Of a stretch of DNA of 64,000 nucleotides, positions 53,002-64,000 are shown piece by piece. Source of the DNA: Auanema rhodensis (taxonomy: Eukaryota > Nematoda > Chromadorea > Rhabditida > Rhabditidae); contig OZ059895.1 of assembly GCA_964057225.1 (NCBI GenBank), positions 2,170,001-2,234,000 on the forward strand, in the 5' to 3' direction. The notes beneath the pieces were generated by a model. It was not told the DNA's origin. It worked only from the letters and a program-made list of their open reading frames with translations, and made no database searches. How positions within the stretch are numbered: the first letter of the stretch is position 1; each line of letters starts with the position of its first letter. A program made the translations under genes and the position numbers.

Positions 53002-55809
53002 TTTTCAAACGATCATAACTAATTTTTGTATCAAGCGTTTCTCGATGTAGTATAGTGCATTCGATGCGGATTTTTAAGCTGCGTCGATCTGTGTTATCAG
53101 ATTTGCGCTGGCTTAAAAATGCACCGAGATATCAACTGATATAAGTTCACACTTATATCCTCGATTTTCACCCTGAAGAATTAATTTTTTCGTTGAATAA
53201 CATTGTCCATCGTCTTTGCCCTGAAAAAAGGAATCTAAAAACATCTACTTTTTGCTAAATTATTTTGAAATTTTTCGAAAAAATTTTTGTCAAAATGTTT
53301 TTGGAAGCAATGCTGAGTGTACATGGAAACTCAACATACACTAATGCATCATTTTTCAAACGATCATAACTAATTTTTGTATTAAGCGTTTCTCAATGTA
53401 GTATAGTGCATTCGATGCGAATTTTTAAGCTGCGTCGATCTGTGTTATCAGATTTGCGCTAGCTTAAAAATGCACCGAGATATCAACTGATATAAGTTCA
53501 CACTTATATCCTCGATTTTCACCCTGAAGAATTAATTTTTTTGTTGAATAGCATTGTCCATCGTCTTTGCCTTGAAAAAAGGAATCTAAAAACATCTACT
53601 TTTTGCTAAATTATTTTGAAATTTTTCGAAAAAATTTTTGTCAAAATGTTTTTGGAAGCAATGCTGAGTGTACATGGAAACTCAACATACACTAATGCAT
53701 CATTTTTCAAACGATCATAACTAATTTTTGTATCAAGCGTTTCTCGATGTAGTATAGTGCATTCGATGCGGATTTTTAAGCTGCGTCGATCTGTGTTATC
53801 AGATTTGCGCTAGCTTAAAAATGCACCGAGATATCAACTGATATAAGTTCACACTTATATCCTCGATTTTCACCCTGAAGAATTAATTTTTTCGTTGAAT
53901 AGCATTGTCCATCGTCTTTGCCTTGACAAAAGGAATCTAAAAACATCTACTTTTTGCTAAATTATTTTGAAATTTTTCGAAAAAATTTTTGTCAAAATGT
54001 TTTTGGAAGCAATGCTGAGTGTACATGGAAACTCAACATACACTAATGCATCATTTTTCAAACGATCATAACTAATTTTTGTATTAAGCGTTTCTCAATG
54101 TAGTATAGTGCATTCGATGCGAATTTTTAAGCTGCGTCGATCTGTGTTATCAGATTTGCGCTAGCTTAGAAATGCACCGAGATATCAACTGATATAAGTT
54201 CACACTTATATCCTCGATTTTCACCCTGAAGAATTAATTTTTTTGTTGAATAACATTGTCCATCGTCTTTGCCTCGAAAAATGAAATCTAAAAACATCTA
54301 CTTTTTGCTAAATTATTTTGAAATTTTTCGAAAAAATTTTTGTCAAAATGTTTTTGGAAGCAATGTTGAGTGTACATGGAAACTCAACATACACTAATGC
54401 ATCATTTTTCAAACGATCATAACTAATTTTTGTATCAAGCGTTTCTCGATGTAGTATAGTGCATTCGATGCGGATTTTTAAGCTGCGTCGATCTGTGTTA
54501 TCAGATTTGCGCTGGCTTAAAAATGCACCGAGATATCAACTGATATAAGTTCACACTTATATCCTCGATTTTCACCCTGAAGAATTAATTTTTTCGTTGA
54601 ATAACATTGTCCATCGTCTTTGCCCTGAAAAAAGGAATCTAAAAACATCTACTTTTTGCTAAATTATTTTGAAATTTTTCGAAAAAATTTTTGTCAAAAT
54701 GTTTTTGGAAGCAATGCTGAGTGTACATGGAAACTCAACATACACTAATGCATCATTTTTCAAACGATCATAACTAATTTTTGTATTAAGCGTTTCTCAA
54801 TGTAGTATAGTGCATTCGATGCGAATTTTTAAGCTGCGTCGATCTGTGTTATCAGATTTGCGCTAGCTTAAAAATGCACCGAGATATCAACTGATATAAG
54901 TTCACACTTATATCCTCGATTTTCACCCTGAAGAATTAATTTTTTTGTTGAATAGCATTGTCCATCGTCTTTGCCTTGAAAAAAGGAATCTAAAAACATC
55001 TACTTTTTGCTAAATTATTTTGAAATTTTTCGAAAAAATTTTTGTCAAAATGTTTTTGGAAGCAATGCTGAGTGTACATGGAAACTCAACATACACTAAT
55101 GCATCATTTTTCAAACGATCATAACTAATTTTTGTATCAAGCGTTTCTCGATGTAGTATAGTGCATTCGATGCGGATTTTTAAGCTGCGTCGATCTGTGT
55201 TATCAGATTTGCGCTAGCTTAAAAATGCACCGAGATATCAACTGATATAAGTTCACACTTATATCCTCGATTTTCACCCTGAAGAATTAATTTTTTCGTT
55301 GAATAGCATTGTCCATCGTCTTTGCCTTGACAAAAGGAATCTAAAAACATCTACTTTTTGCTAAATTATTTTGAAATTTTTCGAAAAAATTTTTGTCAAA
55401 ATGTTTTTGGAAGCAATGCTGAGTGTACATGGAAACTCAACATACACTAATGCATCATTTTTCAAACGATCATAACTAATTTTTGTATTAAGCGTTTCTC
55501 AATGTAGTATAGTGCATTCGATGCGAATTTTTAAGCTGCGTCGATCTGTGTTATCAGATTTGCGCTAGCTTAGAAATGCACCGAGATATCAACTGATATA
55601 AGTTCACACTTATATCCTCGATTTTCACCCTGAAGAATTAATTTTTTTGTTGAATAACATTGTCCATCGTCTTTGCCTCGAAAAATGAAATCTAAAAACA
55701 TCTACTTTTTGCTAAATTATTTTGAAATTTTTCGAAAAAATTTTTGTCAAAATGTTTTTGGAAGCAATGTTGAGTGTACATGGAAACTCAACATACACTA
55801 ATGCATCAT
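53002..55809 (+). repeat. 4-monomer HOR (1,404 bp), two tandem copies
   Basis: The order is C31+G43+G109+A228+C312; A68+T190+G199+A228+C312; C31+G43+G199+C223+A228+C312; A68+G115+T190+C221+A230. It occurs at 53,002-54,405 and again at 54,406-55,809 without a difference seen. Homology runs from about 52,963-54,438 against 54,367-55,842. Confidence 0.85.
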
Positions 55810-58800
55810 TTTTCAAACGATCATAACTAATTTTTGTATCAAACGTTTCTCAATGTAGTATAGTGCATTCGATGCGGATTTTTAAGCTGCGTCGATCTGT
55901 GTTATCAGATTTGCGCTAGCTTAGAAATGCACCGAGATATCAACTGATATAAGTTCACACTTATATCCTCGATTTTCACCCTGAAGAATTAATTTTTTTG
56001 TTGAATAACATTGTCCATCGTCTTTGCCTCGAAAAATGAAATCTAAAAACATCTACTTTTTGCTAAATTATTTTGAAATTTTTCGAAAAAATTTTTGTCA
56101 AAATGTTTTTGGAAGCAATGTTGAGTGTACATGGAAACTCAACATACACTAATGCATCATTTTTCAAACGATCATAACTAATTTTTGTATCAAACGTTTC
56201 TCAATGTAGTATAGTGCATTCGATGCGGATTTTTAAGCTGCGTCGATCTGTGTTATCAGATTTGCGCTAGCTTAAAAATGCACCGAGATATCAACTGATA
56301 TAAGTTCACACTTATATCCTCGATTTTCACCCTGAAGAATTAATTTTTTCGTTGAATAACATTGTCCATCGTCTTTGCCCTGAAAAAAGGAATCTAAAAA
56401 CATCTACTTTTTGCTAAATTATTTTGAAATTTTTGGAAAAAATTTTTGTCAAAATGTTTTTGGAAGCAATGTTGAGTGTACATGGAAACTCAACATACAC
56501 TAATGCATCATTTTTCAAACGATCATAACTAATTTTTGTATTAAGCGTTTCTCAATGTAGTATAGTGCATTCGATGCGAATTTTTAAGCTGCGTCGATCT
56601 GTGTTATCAGATTTGCGCTAGCTTAAAAATGCACCGAGATATCAACTGATATAAGTTCACACTTATATCCTCGATTTTCACCCTGAAGAATTAATTTTTT
56701 CGTTGAATAGCATTGTCCATCGTCTTTGCCTTGAAAAAAGGAATCTAAAAACATCTACTTTTTGCTAAATTATTTTGAAATTTTTCGAAAAAATTTTTGT
56801 CAAAATGTTTTTGGAAGCAATGTTGAGTGTACATGGAAACTCAACATACACTAATGCATCATTTTTCAAACGATCATAACTAATTTTTGTATTAAGCGTT
56901 TCTCAATGTAGTATAGTGCATTCGATGCGAATTTTTAAGCTGCGTCGATCTGTGTTATCAGATTTGCGCTAGCTTAAAAATGCACCGAGATATCAACTGA
57001 TATAAGTTCACACTTATATCCTCGATTTTCACCCTGAAGAATTAATTTTTTCGTTGAATAGCATTGTCCATCGTCTTTGCCTTGAAAAAAGGAATCTAAA
57101 AACATCTACTTTTTGCTAAATTATTTTGAAATTTTTCGAAAAAATTTTTGTCAAAATGTTTTTGGAAGCAATGCTGAGTGTACATGGAAACTCAACATAC
57201 ACTAATGCATCATTTTTCAAACGATCATAACTAATTTTTGTATCAAGCGTTTCTCGATGTAGTATAGTGCATTCGATGCGGATTTTTAAGCTGCGTCGAT
57301 CTGTGTTATCAGATTTGCGCTGGCTTAAAAATGCACCGAGATATCAACTGATATAAGTTCACACTTATATCCTCGATTTTCACCCTGAAGAATTAATTTT
57401 TTCGTTAAATAGCATTGTCCATCGTCTTTGCCTTGAAAAAAGGAATCTAAAAACATCTACTTTTTGCTAAATTATTTTGAAATTTTTCGAAAAAATTTTT
57501 GTCAAAATGTTTTTGGAAGCAATGCTGAGTGTACATGGAAACTCAACATACACTAATGCATCATTTTTCAAACGATCATAACTAATTTTTGTATCAAGCG
57601 TTTCTTGATGTAGTATAGTGCATTCGATGCGGATTTTTAAGCTGCGTCGATCTGTGTTATCAGATTTGCGCTAACTTAAAAATGCACCGAGATATCAACT
57701 GATATAAGTTCACACTTATATCCTCGATTTTCACCCTGAACAATTAATTTTTTCGTTGAATAACATTGTCCATCGTCTTTGCCTTGAAAAATGGAATCTA
57801 AAAACATCTACTTTTTGCTAAATTATTTTGAAATTTTTCGAAAAAATTTTTGTCAAAATGTTTTTGGAAGCAATGTTGAGTGTACATGGAAACTCAACAT
57901 ACACTAATGCATCATTTTTCAAACGATCATAACTAATTTTTGTATTAAGCGTTTCTCAATGTAGTATAGTGCATTCGATGCGAATTTTTAAGCTGCGTCG
58001 ATCTGTGTTATCAGATTTGCGCTAGCTTAAAAATGCACCGAGATATCAACTGATATAAGTTCACACTTATATCCTCGATTTTCACCCTGAAGAATTAATT
58101 TTTTCGTTGAATAACATTGTCCATCGTCTTTGCCCTGAAAAAAGGAATCTAAAAACATCTACTTTTTGCTAAATTATTTTGAAATTTTTGGAAAAAATTT
58201 TTGTCAAAATGTTTTTGGAAGCAATGTTGAGTGTACATGGAAACTCAACATACACTAATGCATCATTTTTCAAACGATCATAACTAATTTTTGTATTAAG
58301 CGTTTCTCAATGTAGTATAGTGCATTCGATGCGAATTTTTAAGCTGCGTCGATCTGTGTTATCAGATTTGCGCTAGCTTAAAAATGCACCGAGATATCAA
58401 CTGATATAAGTTCACACTTATATCCTCGATTTTCACCCTGAAGAATTAATTTTTTCGTTGAATAGCATTGTCCATCGTCTTTGCCTTGAAAAAAGGAATC
58501 TAAAAACATCTACTTTTTGCTAAATTATTTTGAAATTTTTCGAAAAAATTTTTGTCAAAATGTTTTTGGAAGCAATGCTGAGTGTACATGGAAACTCAAC
58601 ATACACTAATGCATCATTTTTCAAACGATCATAACTAATTTTTGTATCAAGCGTTTCTCGATGTAGTATAGTGCATTCGATGCGGATTTTTAAGCTGCGT
58701 CGATCTGTGTTATCAGATTTGCGCTAGCTTAAAAATGCACCGAGATATCAACTGATATAAGTTCACACTTATATCCTCGATTTTCACCCTGAAGAATTAA

Positions 58801-59319
58801 TTTTTTCGTTGAATAGCACTGTCCATCGTCTTTGCCTTGAAAAAAGGAATCTAAAAACATCTACTTTTTGCTAAATTATTTTGAAATTTTTCGAAAAAAT
58901 TTTTGTCAAAATGTTTTTGGAAGCAATGCTGAGTGTACATGGAAACTCAACATACACTAATGCATCATTTTTCAAACGATCATAACTAATTTTTGTATTA
59001 AGCGTTTCTCAATGTAGTATAGTGCATTCGATGCGAATTTTTAAGCTGCGTCGATCTGTGTTATCAGATTTGCGCTAGCTTAAAAATGCACCGAGATATC
59101 AACTGATATAAGTTCACACTTATATCCTCGATTTTCACCCTGAAGAATTAATTTTTTTGTTGAATAACATTGTCCATCGTCTTTGCCTCGAAAAATGAAA
59201 TCTAAAAACATCTACTTTTTGCTAAATTATTTTGAAATTTTTCGAAAAAATTTTTGTCAAAATGTTTTTGGAAGCAATGTTGAGTGTACATGGAAACTCA
59301 ACATACACTAATGCATCAT

Positions 59320-61425
59320 TTTTCAAACGATCATAACTAATTTTTGTATCAAACGTTTCTCAATGTAGTATAGTGCATTCGATGCGGATTTTTAAGCTGC
59401 GTCGATCTGTGTTATCAGATTTGCGCTAGCTTAAAAATGCACCGAGATATCAACTGATATAAGTTCACACTTATATCCTCGATTTTCACCCTGAAGAATT
59501 AATTTGTTCGTTGAATAACATTGTCCATCGTCTTTGCCCTGAAAAAAGGAATCTAAAAACATCTACTTTTTGCTAAATTATTTTGAAATTTTTGGAAAAA
59601 ATTTTTGTCAAAATGTTTTTGGAAGCAATGTTGAGTGTACATGGAAACTCAACATACACTAATGCATCATTTTTCAAACGATCATAACTAATTTTTGTAT
59701 TAAGCGTTTCTCAATGTAGTATAGTGCATTCGATGCGGATTTTTAAGCTGCGTCGATCTGTGTTATCAGATTTGCGCTAACTTAAAAATGCACCGAGATA
59801 TCAACTGATATAAGTTCACACTTATATCCTCGATTTTCACCCTGAAGAATTAATTTTTTCGTTGAATAGCATTGTCCATCGTCTTTGCCTTGAAAAAAGG
59901 AATCTAAAAACATCTACTTTTTGCTAAATTATTTTGAAATTTTTCGAAAAAATTTTTGTCAAAATGTTTTTGGAAGCAATGCTGAGTGTACATGGAAACT
60001 CAACATACACTAATGCATCATTTTTCAAACGATCATAACTAATTTTTGTATCAAGCGTTTCTTGATGTAGTATAGTGCATTCGATGCGGATTTTTAAGCT
60101 GCGTCGATCTGTGTTATCAGATTTGCGCTAACTTAAAAATGCACCGAGATATCAACTGATATAAGTTCACACTTATATCCTCGATTTTCACCCTGAAGAA
60201 TTAATTTTTTTGTTGAATAACATTGTCCATCGTCTTTGCCTCGAAAAATGAAATCTAAAAACATCTACTTTTTGCTAAATTATTTTGAAATTTTTCGAAA
60301 AAATTTTTGTCAAAATGTTTTTGGAAGCAATGTTGAGTGTACATGGAAACTCAACATACACTAATGCATCATTTTTCAAACGATCATAACTAATTTTTGT
60401 ATCAAACGTTTCTCAATGTAGTATAGTGCATTCGATGCGGATTTTTAAGCTGCGTCGATCTGTGTTATCAGATTTGCGCTAGCTTAAAAATGCACCGAGA
60501 TATCAACTGATATAAGTTCACACTTATATCCTCGATTTTCACCCTGAAGAATTAATTTGTTCGTTGAATAACATTGTCCATCGTCTTTGCCCTGAAAAAA
60601 GGAATCTAAAAACATCTACTTTTTGCTAAATTATTTTGAAATTTTTGGAAAAAATTTTTGTCAAAATGTTTTTGGAAGCAATGTTGAGTGTACATGGAAA
60701 CTCAACATACACTAATGCATCATTTTTCAAACGATCATAACTAATTTTTGTATTAAGCGTTTCTCAATGTAGTATAGTGCATTCGATGCGGATTTTTAAG
60801 CTGCGTCGATCTGTGTTATCAGATTTGCGCTAACTTAAAAATGCACCGAGATATCAACTGATATAAGTTCACACTTATATCCTCGATTTTCACCCTGAAG
60901 AATTAATTTTTTCGTTGAATAGCATTGTCCATCGTCTTTGCCTTGAAAAAAGGAATCTAAAAACATCTACTTTTTGCTAAATTATTTTGAAATTTTTCGA
61001 AAAAATTTTTGTCAAAATGTTTTTGGAAGCAATGCTGAGTGTACATGGAAACTCAACATACACTAATGCATCATTTTTCAAACGATCATAACTAATTTTT
61101 GTATCAAGCGTTTCTTGATGTAGTATAGTGCATTCGATGCGGATTTTTAAGCTGCGTCGATCTGTGTTATCAGATTTGCGCTAACTTAAAAATGCACCGA
61201 GATATCAACTGATATAAGTTCACACTTATATCCTCGATTTTCACCCTGAACAATTAATTTTTTCGTTGAATAACATTGTCCATCGTCTTTGCCTTGAAAA
61301 ATGGAATCTAAAAACATCTACTTTTTGCTAAATTATTTTGAAATTTTTCGAAAAAATTTTTGTCAAAATGTTTTTGGAAGCAATGTTGAGTGTACATGGA
61401 AACTCAACATACACTAATGCATCAT
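59320..61425 (+). repeat. 3-monomer HOR (1,053 bp), two tandem copies
   Basis: The monomer at 59,320 (CAAACG at 31-36, a rare G in the T-tract near position 187, C220, G275) and the one at 59,671 (A110+G199+C312) recur unchanged at 60,373 and 60,724. The third monomers (60,022 and 61,075) agree up to position 176 and then differ (G/C at 177, T190, C221, A230). The exchange point therefore lies inside the monomer. Confidence 0.8.
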
Positions 61426-63882
61426 TTTTCAAACGATCATAACTAATTTTTGTATTAAGCGTTTCTCAATGTAGTATAGTGCATTCGATGCGAATTTTTA
61501 AGCTGCGTCGATCTGTGTTATCAGATTTGCGCTAGCTTAAAAATGCACCGAGATATCAACTGATATAAGTTCACACTTATATCCTCGATTTTCACCCTGA
61601 AGAATTAATTTTTTCGTTGAATAACATTGTCCATCGTCTTTGCCCTGAAAAAAGGAATCTAAAAACATCTACTTTTTGCTAAATTATTTTGAAATTTTTG
61701 GAAAAAATTTTTGTCAAAATGTTTTTGGAAGCAATGTTGAGTGTACATGGAAACTCAACATACACTAATGCATCATTTTTCAAACGATCATAACTAATTT
61801 TTGTATTAAGCGTTTCTCAATGTAGTATAGTGCATTCGATGCGAATTTTTAAGCTGCGTCGATCTGTGTTATCAGATTTGCGCTAGCTTAAAAATGCACC
61901 GAGATATCAACTGATATAAGTTCACACTTATATCCTCGATTTTCACCCTGAAGAATTAATTTTTTCGTTGAATAGCATTGTCCATCGTCTTTGCCTTAAA
62001 AAAAAGAATCTAAAAACATCTACTTTTTGCTAAATTATTTTGAAATTTTTCGAAAAAATTTTTGTCAAAATGTTTTTGGAAGCAATGCTGAGTGTACATG
62101 GAAACTCAACATACACTAATGCATCATTTTTCAAACGATCATAACTAATTTTTGTATCAAGCGTTTCTCGATGTAGTATAGTGCATTCGATGCGGATTTT
62201 TAAGCTGCGTCGATCTGTGTTATCAGATTTGCGCTAGCTTAAAAATGCACCGAGATATCAACTGATATAAGTTCACACTTATATCCTCGATTTTCACCCT
62301 GAAGAATTAATTTTTTCGTTGAATAGCATTGTCCATCGTCTTTGCCTTGAAAAAAGGAATCTAAAAACATCTACTTTTTGCTAAATTATTTTGAAATTTT
62401 TCGAAAAAATTTTTGTCAAAATGTTTTTGGAAGCAATGCTGAGTGTACATGGAAACTCAACATACACTAATGCATCATTTTTCAAACGATCATAACTAAT
62501 TTTTGTATCAAGCGTTTCTTGATGTAGTATAGTGCATTCGATGCGGATTTTTAAGCTGCGTCGATCTGTGTTATCAGATTTGCGCTAACTTAAAAATGCA
62601 CCGAGATATCAACTGATATAAGTTCACACTTATATCCTCGATTTTCACCCTGAACAATTAATTTTTTCGTTGAATAACATTGTCCATCGTCTTTGCCTTG
62701 AAAAATGGAATCTAAAAACATCTACTTTTTGCTAAATTATTTTGAAATTTTTCGAAAAAATTTTTGTCAAAATGTTTTTGGAAGCAATGTTGAGTGTACA
62801 TGGAAACTCAACATACACTAATGCATCATTTTTCAAACGATCATAACTAATTTTTGTATTAAGCGTTTCTCAATGTAGTATAGTGCATTCGATGCGAATT
62901 TTTAAGCTGCGTCGATCTGTGTTATCAGATTTGCGCTAGCTTAAAAATGCACCGAGATATCAACTGATATAAGTTCACACTTATATCCTCGATTTTCACC
63001 CTGAAGAATTAATTTTTTTGTTGAATAACATTGTCCATCGTCTTTGCCTTGAAAAATGAAATCTAAAAACATCTACTTTTTGCTAAATTATTTTGAAATT
63101 TTTCGAAAAAATTTTTGTCAAAATGTTTTTGGAAGCAATGTTGAGTGTACATGGAAACTCAACATACACTAATGCATCATTTTTCAAACGATCATAACTA
63201 ATTTTTGTATCAAACGTTTCTCAATGTAGTATAGTGCATTCGATGCGGATTTTTAAGCTGCGTCGATCTGTGTTATCAGATTTGCGCTAGCTTAAAAATG
63301 CACCGAGATATCAACTGATATAAGTTCACACTTATATCCTCGATTTTCACCCTGAAGAATTAATTTTTTCGTTGAATAACATTGTCCATCGTCTTTGCCC
63401 TGAAAAAAGGAATCTAAAAACATCTACTTTTTGCTAAATTATTTTGAAATTTTTGGAAAAAATTTTTGTCAAAATGTTTTTGGAAGCAATGTTGAGTGTA
63501 CATGGAAACTCAACATACACTAATGCATCATTTTTCAAACGATCATAACTAATTTTTGTATTAAGCGTTTCTCAATGTAGTATAGTGCATTCGATGCGAA
63601 TTTTTAAGCTGCGTCGATCTGTGTTATCAGATTTGCGCTAGCTTAAAAATGCACCGAGATATCAACTGATATAAGTTCACACTTATATCCTCGATTTTCA
63701 CCCTGAAGAATTAATTTTTTCGTTGAATAGCATTGTCCATCGTCTTTGCCTTGAAAAAAGGAATCTAAAAACATCTACTTTTTGCTAAATTATTTTGAAA
63801 TTTTTCGAAAAAATTTTTGTCAAAATGTTTTTGGAAGCAATGTTGAGTGTACATGGAAACTCAACATACACTAATGCATCAT

Positions 63883-64000
63883 TTTTCAAACGATCATAAC
63901 TAATTTTTGTATTAAGCGTTTCTCAATGTAGTATAGTGCATTCGATGCGAATTTTTAAGCTGCGTCGATCTGTGTTATCAGATTTGCGCTAGCTTAAAAA
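63883..64000 (+). repeat. Partial terminal monomer (118 bp)
   Basis: These are the first 118 bases of monomer 183, with G36 and A68 as in the right-hand subfamily, cut by the window edge. The last bases complete the 3' arm of hairpin A. Confidence 0.95.

Larger units (their letters stand above)
1..64000 (+). repeat. 351-bp satellite DNA array (182.3 tandem copies)
   Basis: One 351-bp unit is repeated head to tail, always in the same orientation. The unit start recurs at 1, 352, 703, 17,551, 35,101, 52,651 and 63,883. The last is exactly 182 x 351 + 1, so there is no net length change over 64 kb, and every monomer start I checked is in phase. Copies differ by scattered substitutions: monomer 1 and the monomer at 51,949 differ at about nine positions (roughly 2.6%). 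The first monomer is 31% G+C. No gene, transposon or unique sequence interrupts the array, and both ends lie outside the window. Arrays of this size and uniformity are typical of centromeric or pericentromeric heterochromatin. The species and satellite family are not recognised. Confidence 0.99.
50896..64000 (+). repeat. Right-hand satellite subfamily (about 37 monomers)
   Basis: Every monomer has G36 and T203; T147 and G322, common to the left, are absent. Two classes alternate irregularly: one with T31 and usually A68, the other with C31, mostly with G43 or T42. Further marks are T190, G199, A228, C312, G109 or A110, and C177. Short HORs are visible: 50,766-52,839 matches 56,031-58,104 (offset 5,265 bp, one difference at 52,142/57,407), plus units of 4 and 3 monomers. 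The array continues out of the window. Confidence 0.9.

Noticed and set aside
1-64000. CRISPR array.
   Set aside because: Repeats are 351 bp, contiguous and without unique spacers; no cas genes are present.
1-64000. Hammerhead ribozyme, known in some animal satellites.
   Set aside because: I looked for CUGANGA with GAAA on both strands. The nearest strings (CTGATAT on plus, CTGATAA on minus) lack the required G, so the core is incomplete.
1-64000. rRNA or tRNA genes, telomeric repeats or inserted transposons.
   Set aside because: Every 351-bp segment aligns to the monomer in the same phase and orientation, leaving no room for inserted sequence. No telomere-like short repeats were seen.

Overview
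The window is a single uninterrupted block of satellite DNA. A 351-bp unit repeats head to tail from base 1 to base 64,000: 182 complete copies plus a 118-bp partial copy at 63,883-64,000. If monomer 1 is set to bases 1-351, monomer n starts at 351(n-1)+1. This phase holds at every monomer start I checked, so copies differ by substitutions and I found no insertion or deletion. I see no protein gene, RNA gene, transposon, CRISPR array or unique sequence, and neither edge of the array lies in the window. 'Monomer position p' below means position p within the 351-bp unit.

The content points to constitutive heterochromatin of a eukaryote, such as a centromeric or pericentromeric block. The first monomer has 109 G+C in 351 bases (31%). 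It holds 12 CpG against about 8.4 expected from its base counts, so CpG is not depleted. AT-rich satellites of this length with retained CpG fit many insects and other invertebrates, but I do not recognise this family and cannot name a species.

Layout. (1) 1-5,616: a 7-monomer higher-order repeat (HOR, 2,457 bp) in two copies. (2) 4,564-14,742: a 6-monomer HOR (2,106 bp) sharing monomers with the 7-mer, with one 5-monomer variant copy. (3) 14,743-18,954: mixed monomers linking left and middle types. (4) 18,955-37,908: a 27-monomer (9,477 bp) unit in two tandem copies with no difference that I could find. (5) 37,909-43,173: looser 7-monomer order. (6) 43,174-50,895: an older-looking, degenerate 9-10 monomer order with many private substitutions. 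(7) 50,896-64,000: a distinct subfamily in which G36 and T203 are fixed, arranged in short mixed HORs (2, 3, 4 and 15 monomers).

Each monomer contains three inverted repeats that could fold as hairpins (monomer positions 70-118, 137-158 and 309-336), an AT-rich dyad at 267-285 and a 7-bp tandem duplication at 200-213. These, together with blocks in which I saw almost no substitution across all copies, are the main candidates for function. Centromere, transcript or cruciform roles are inference only.
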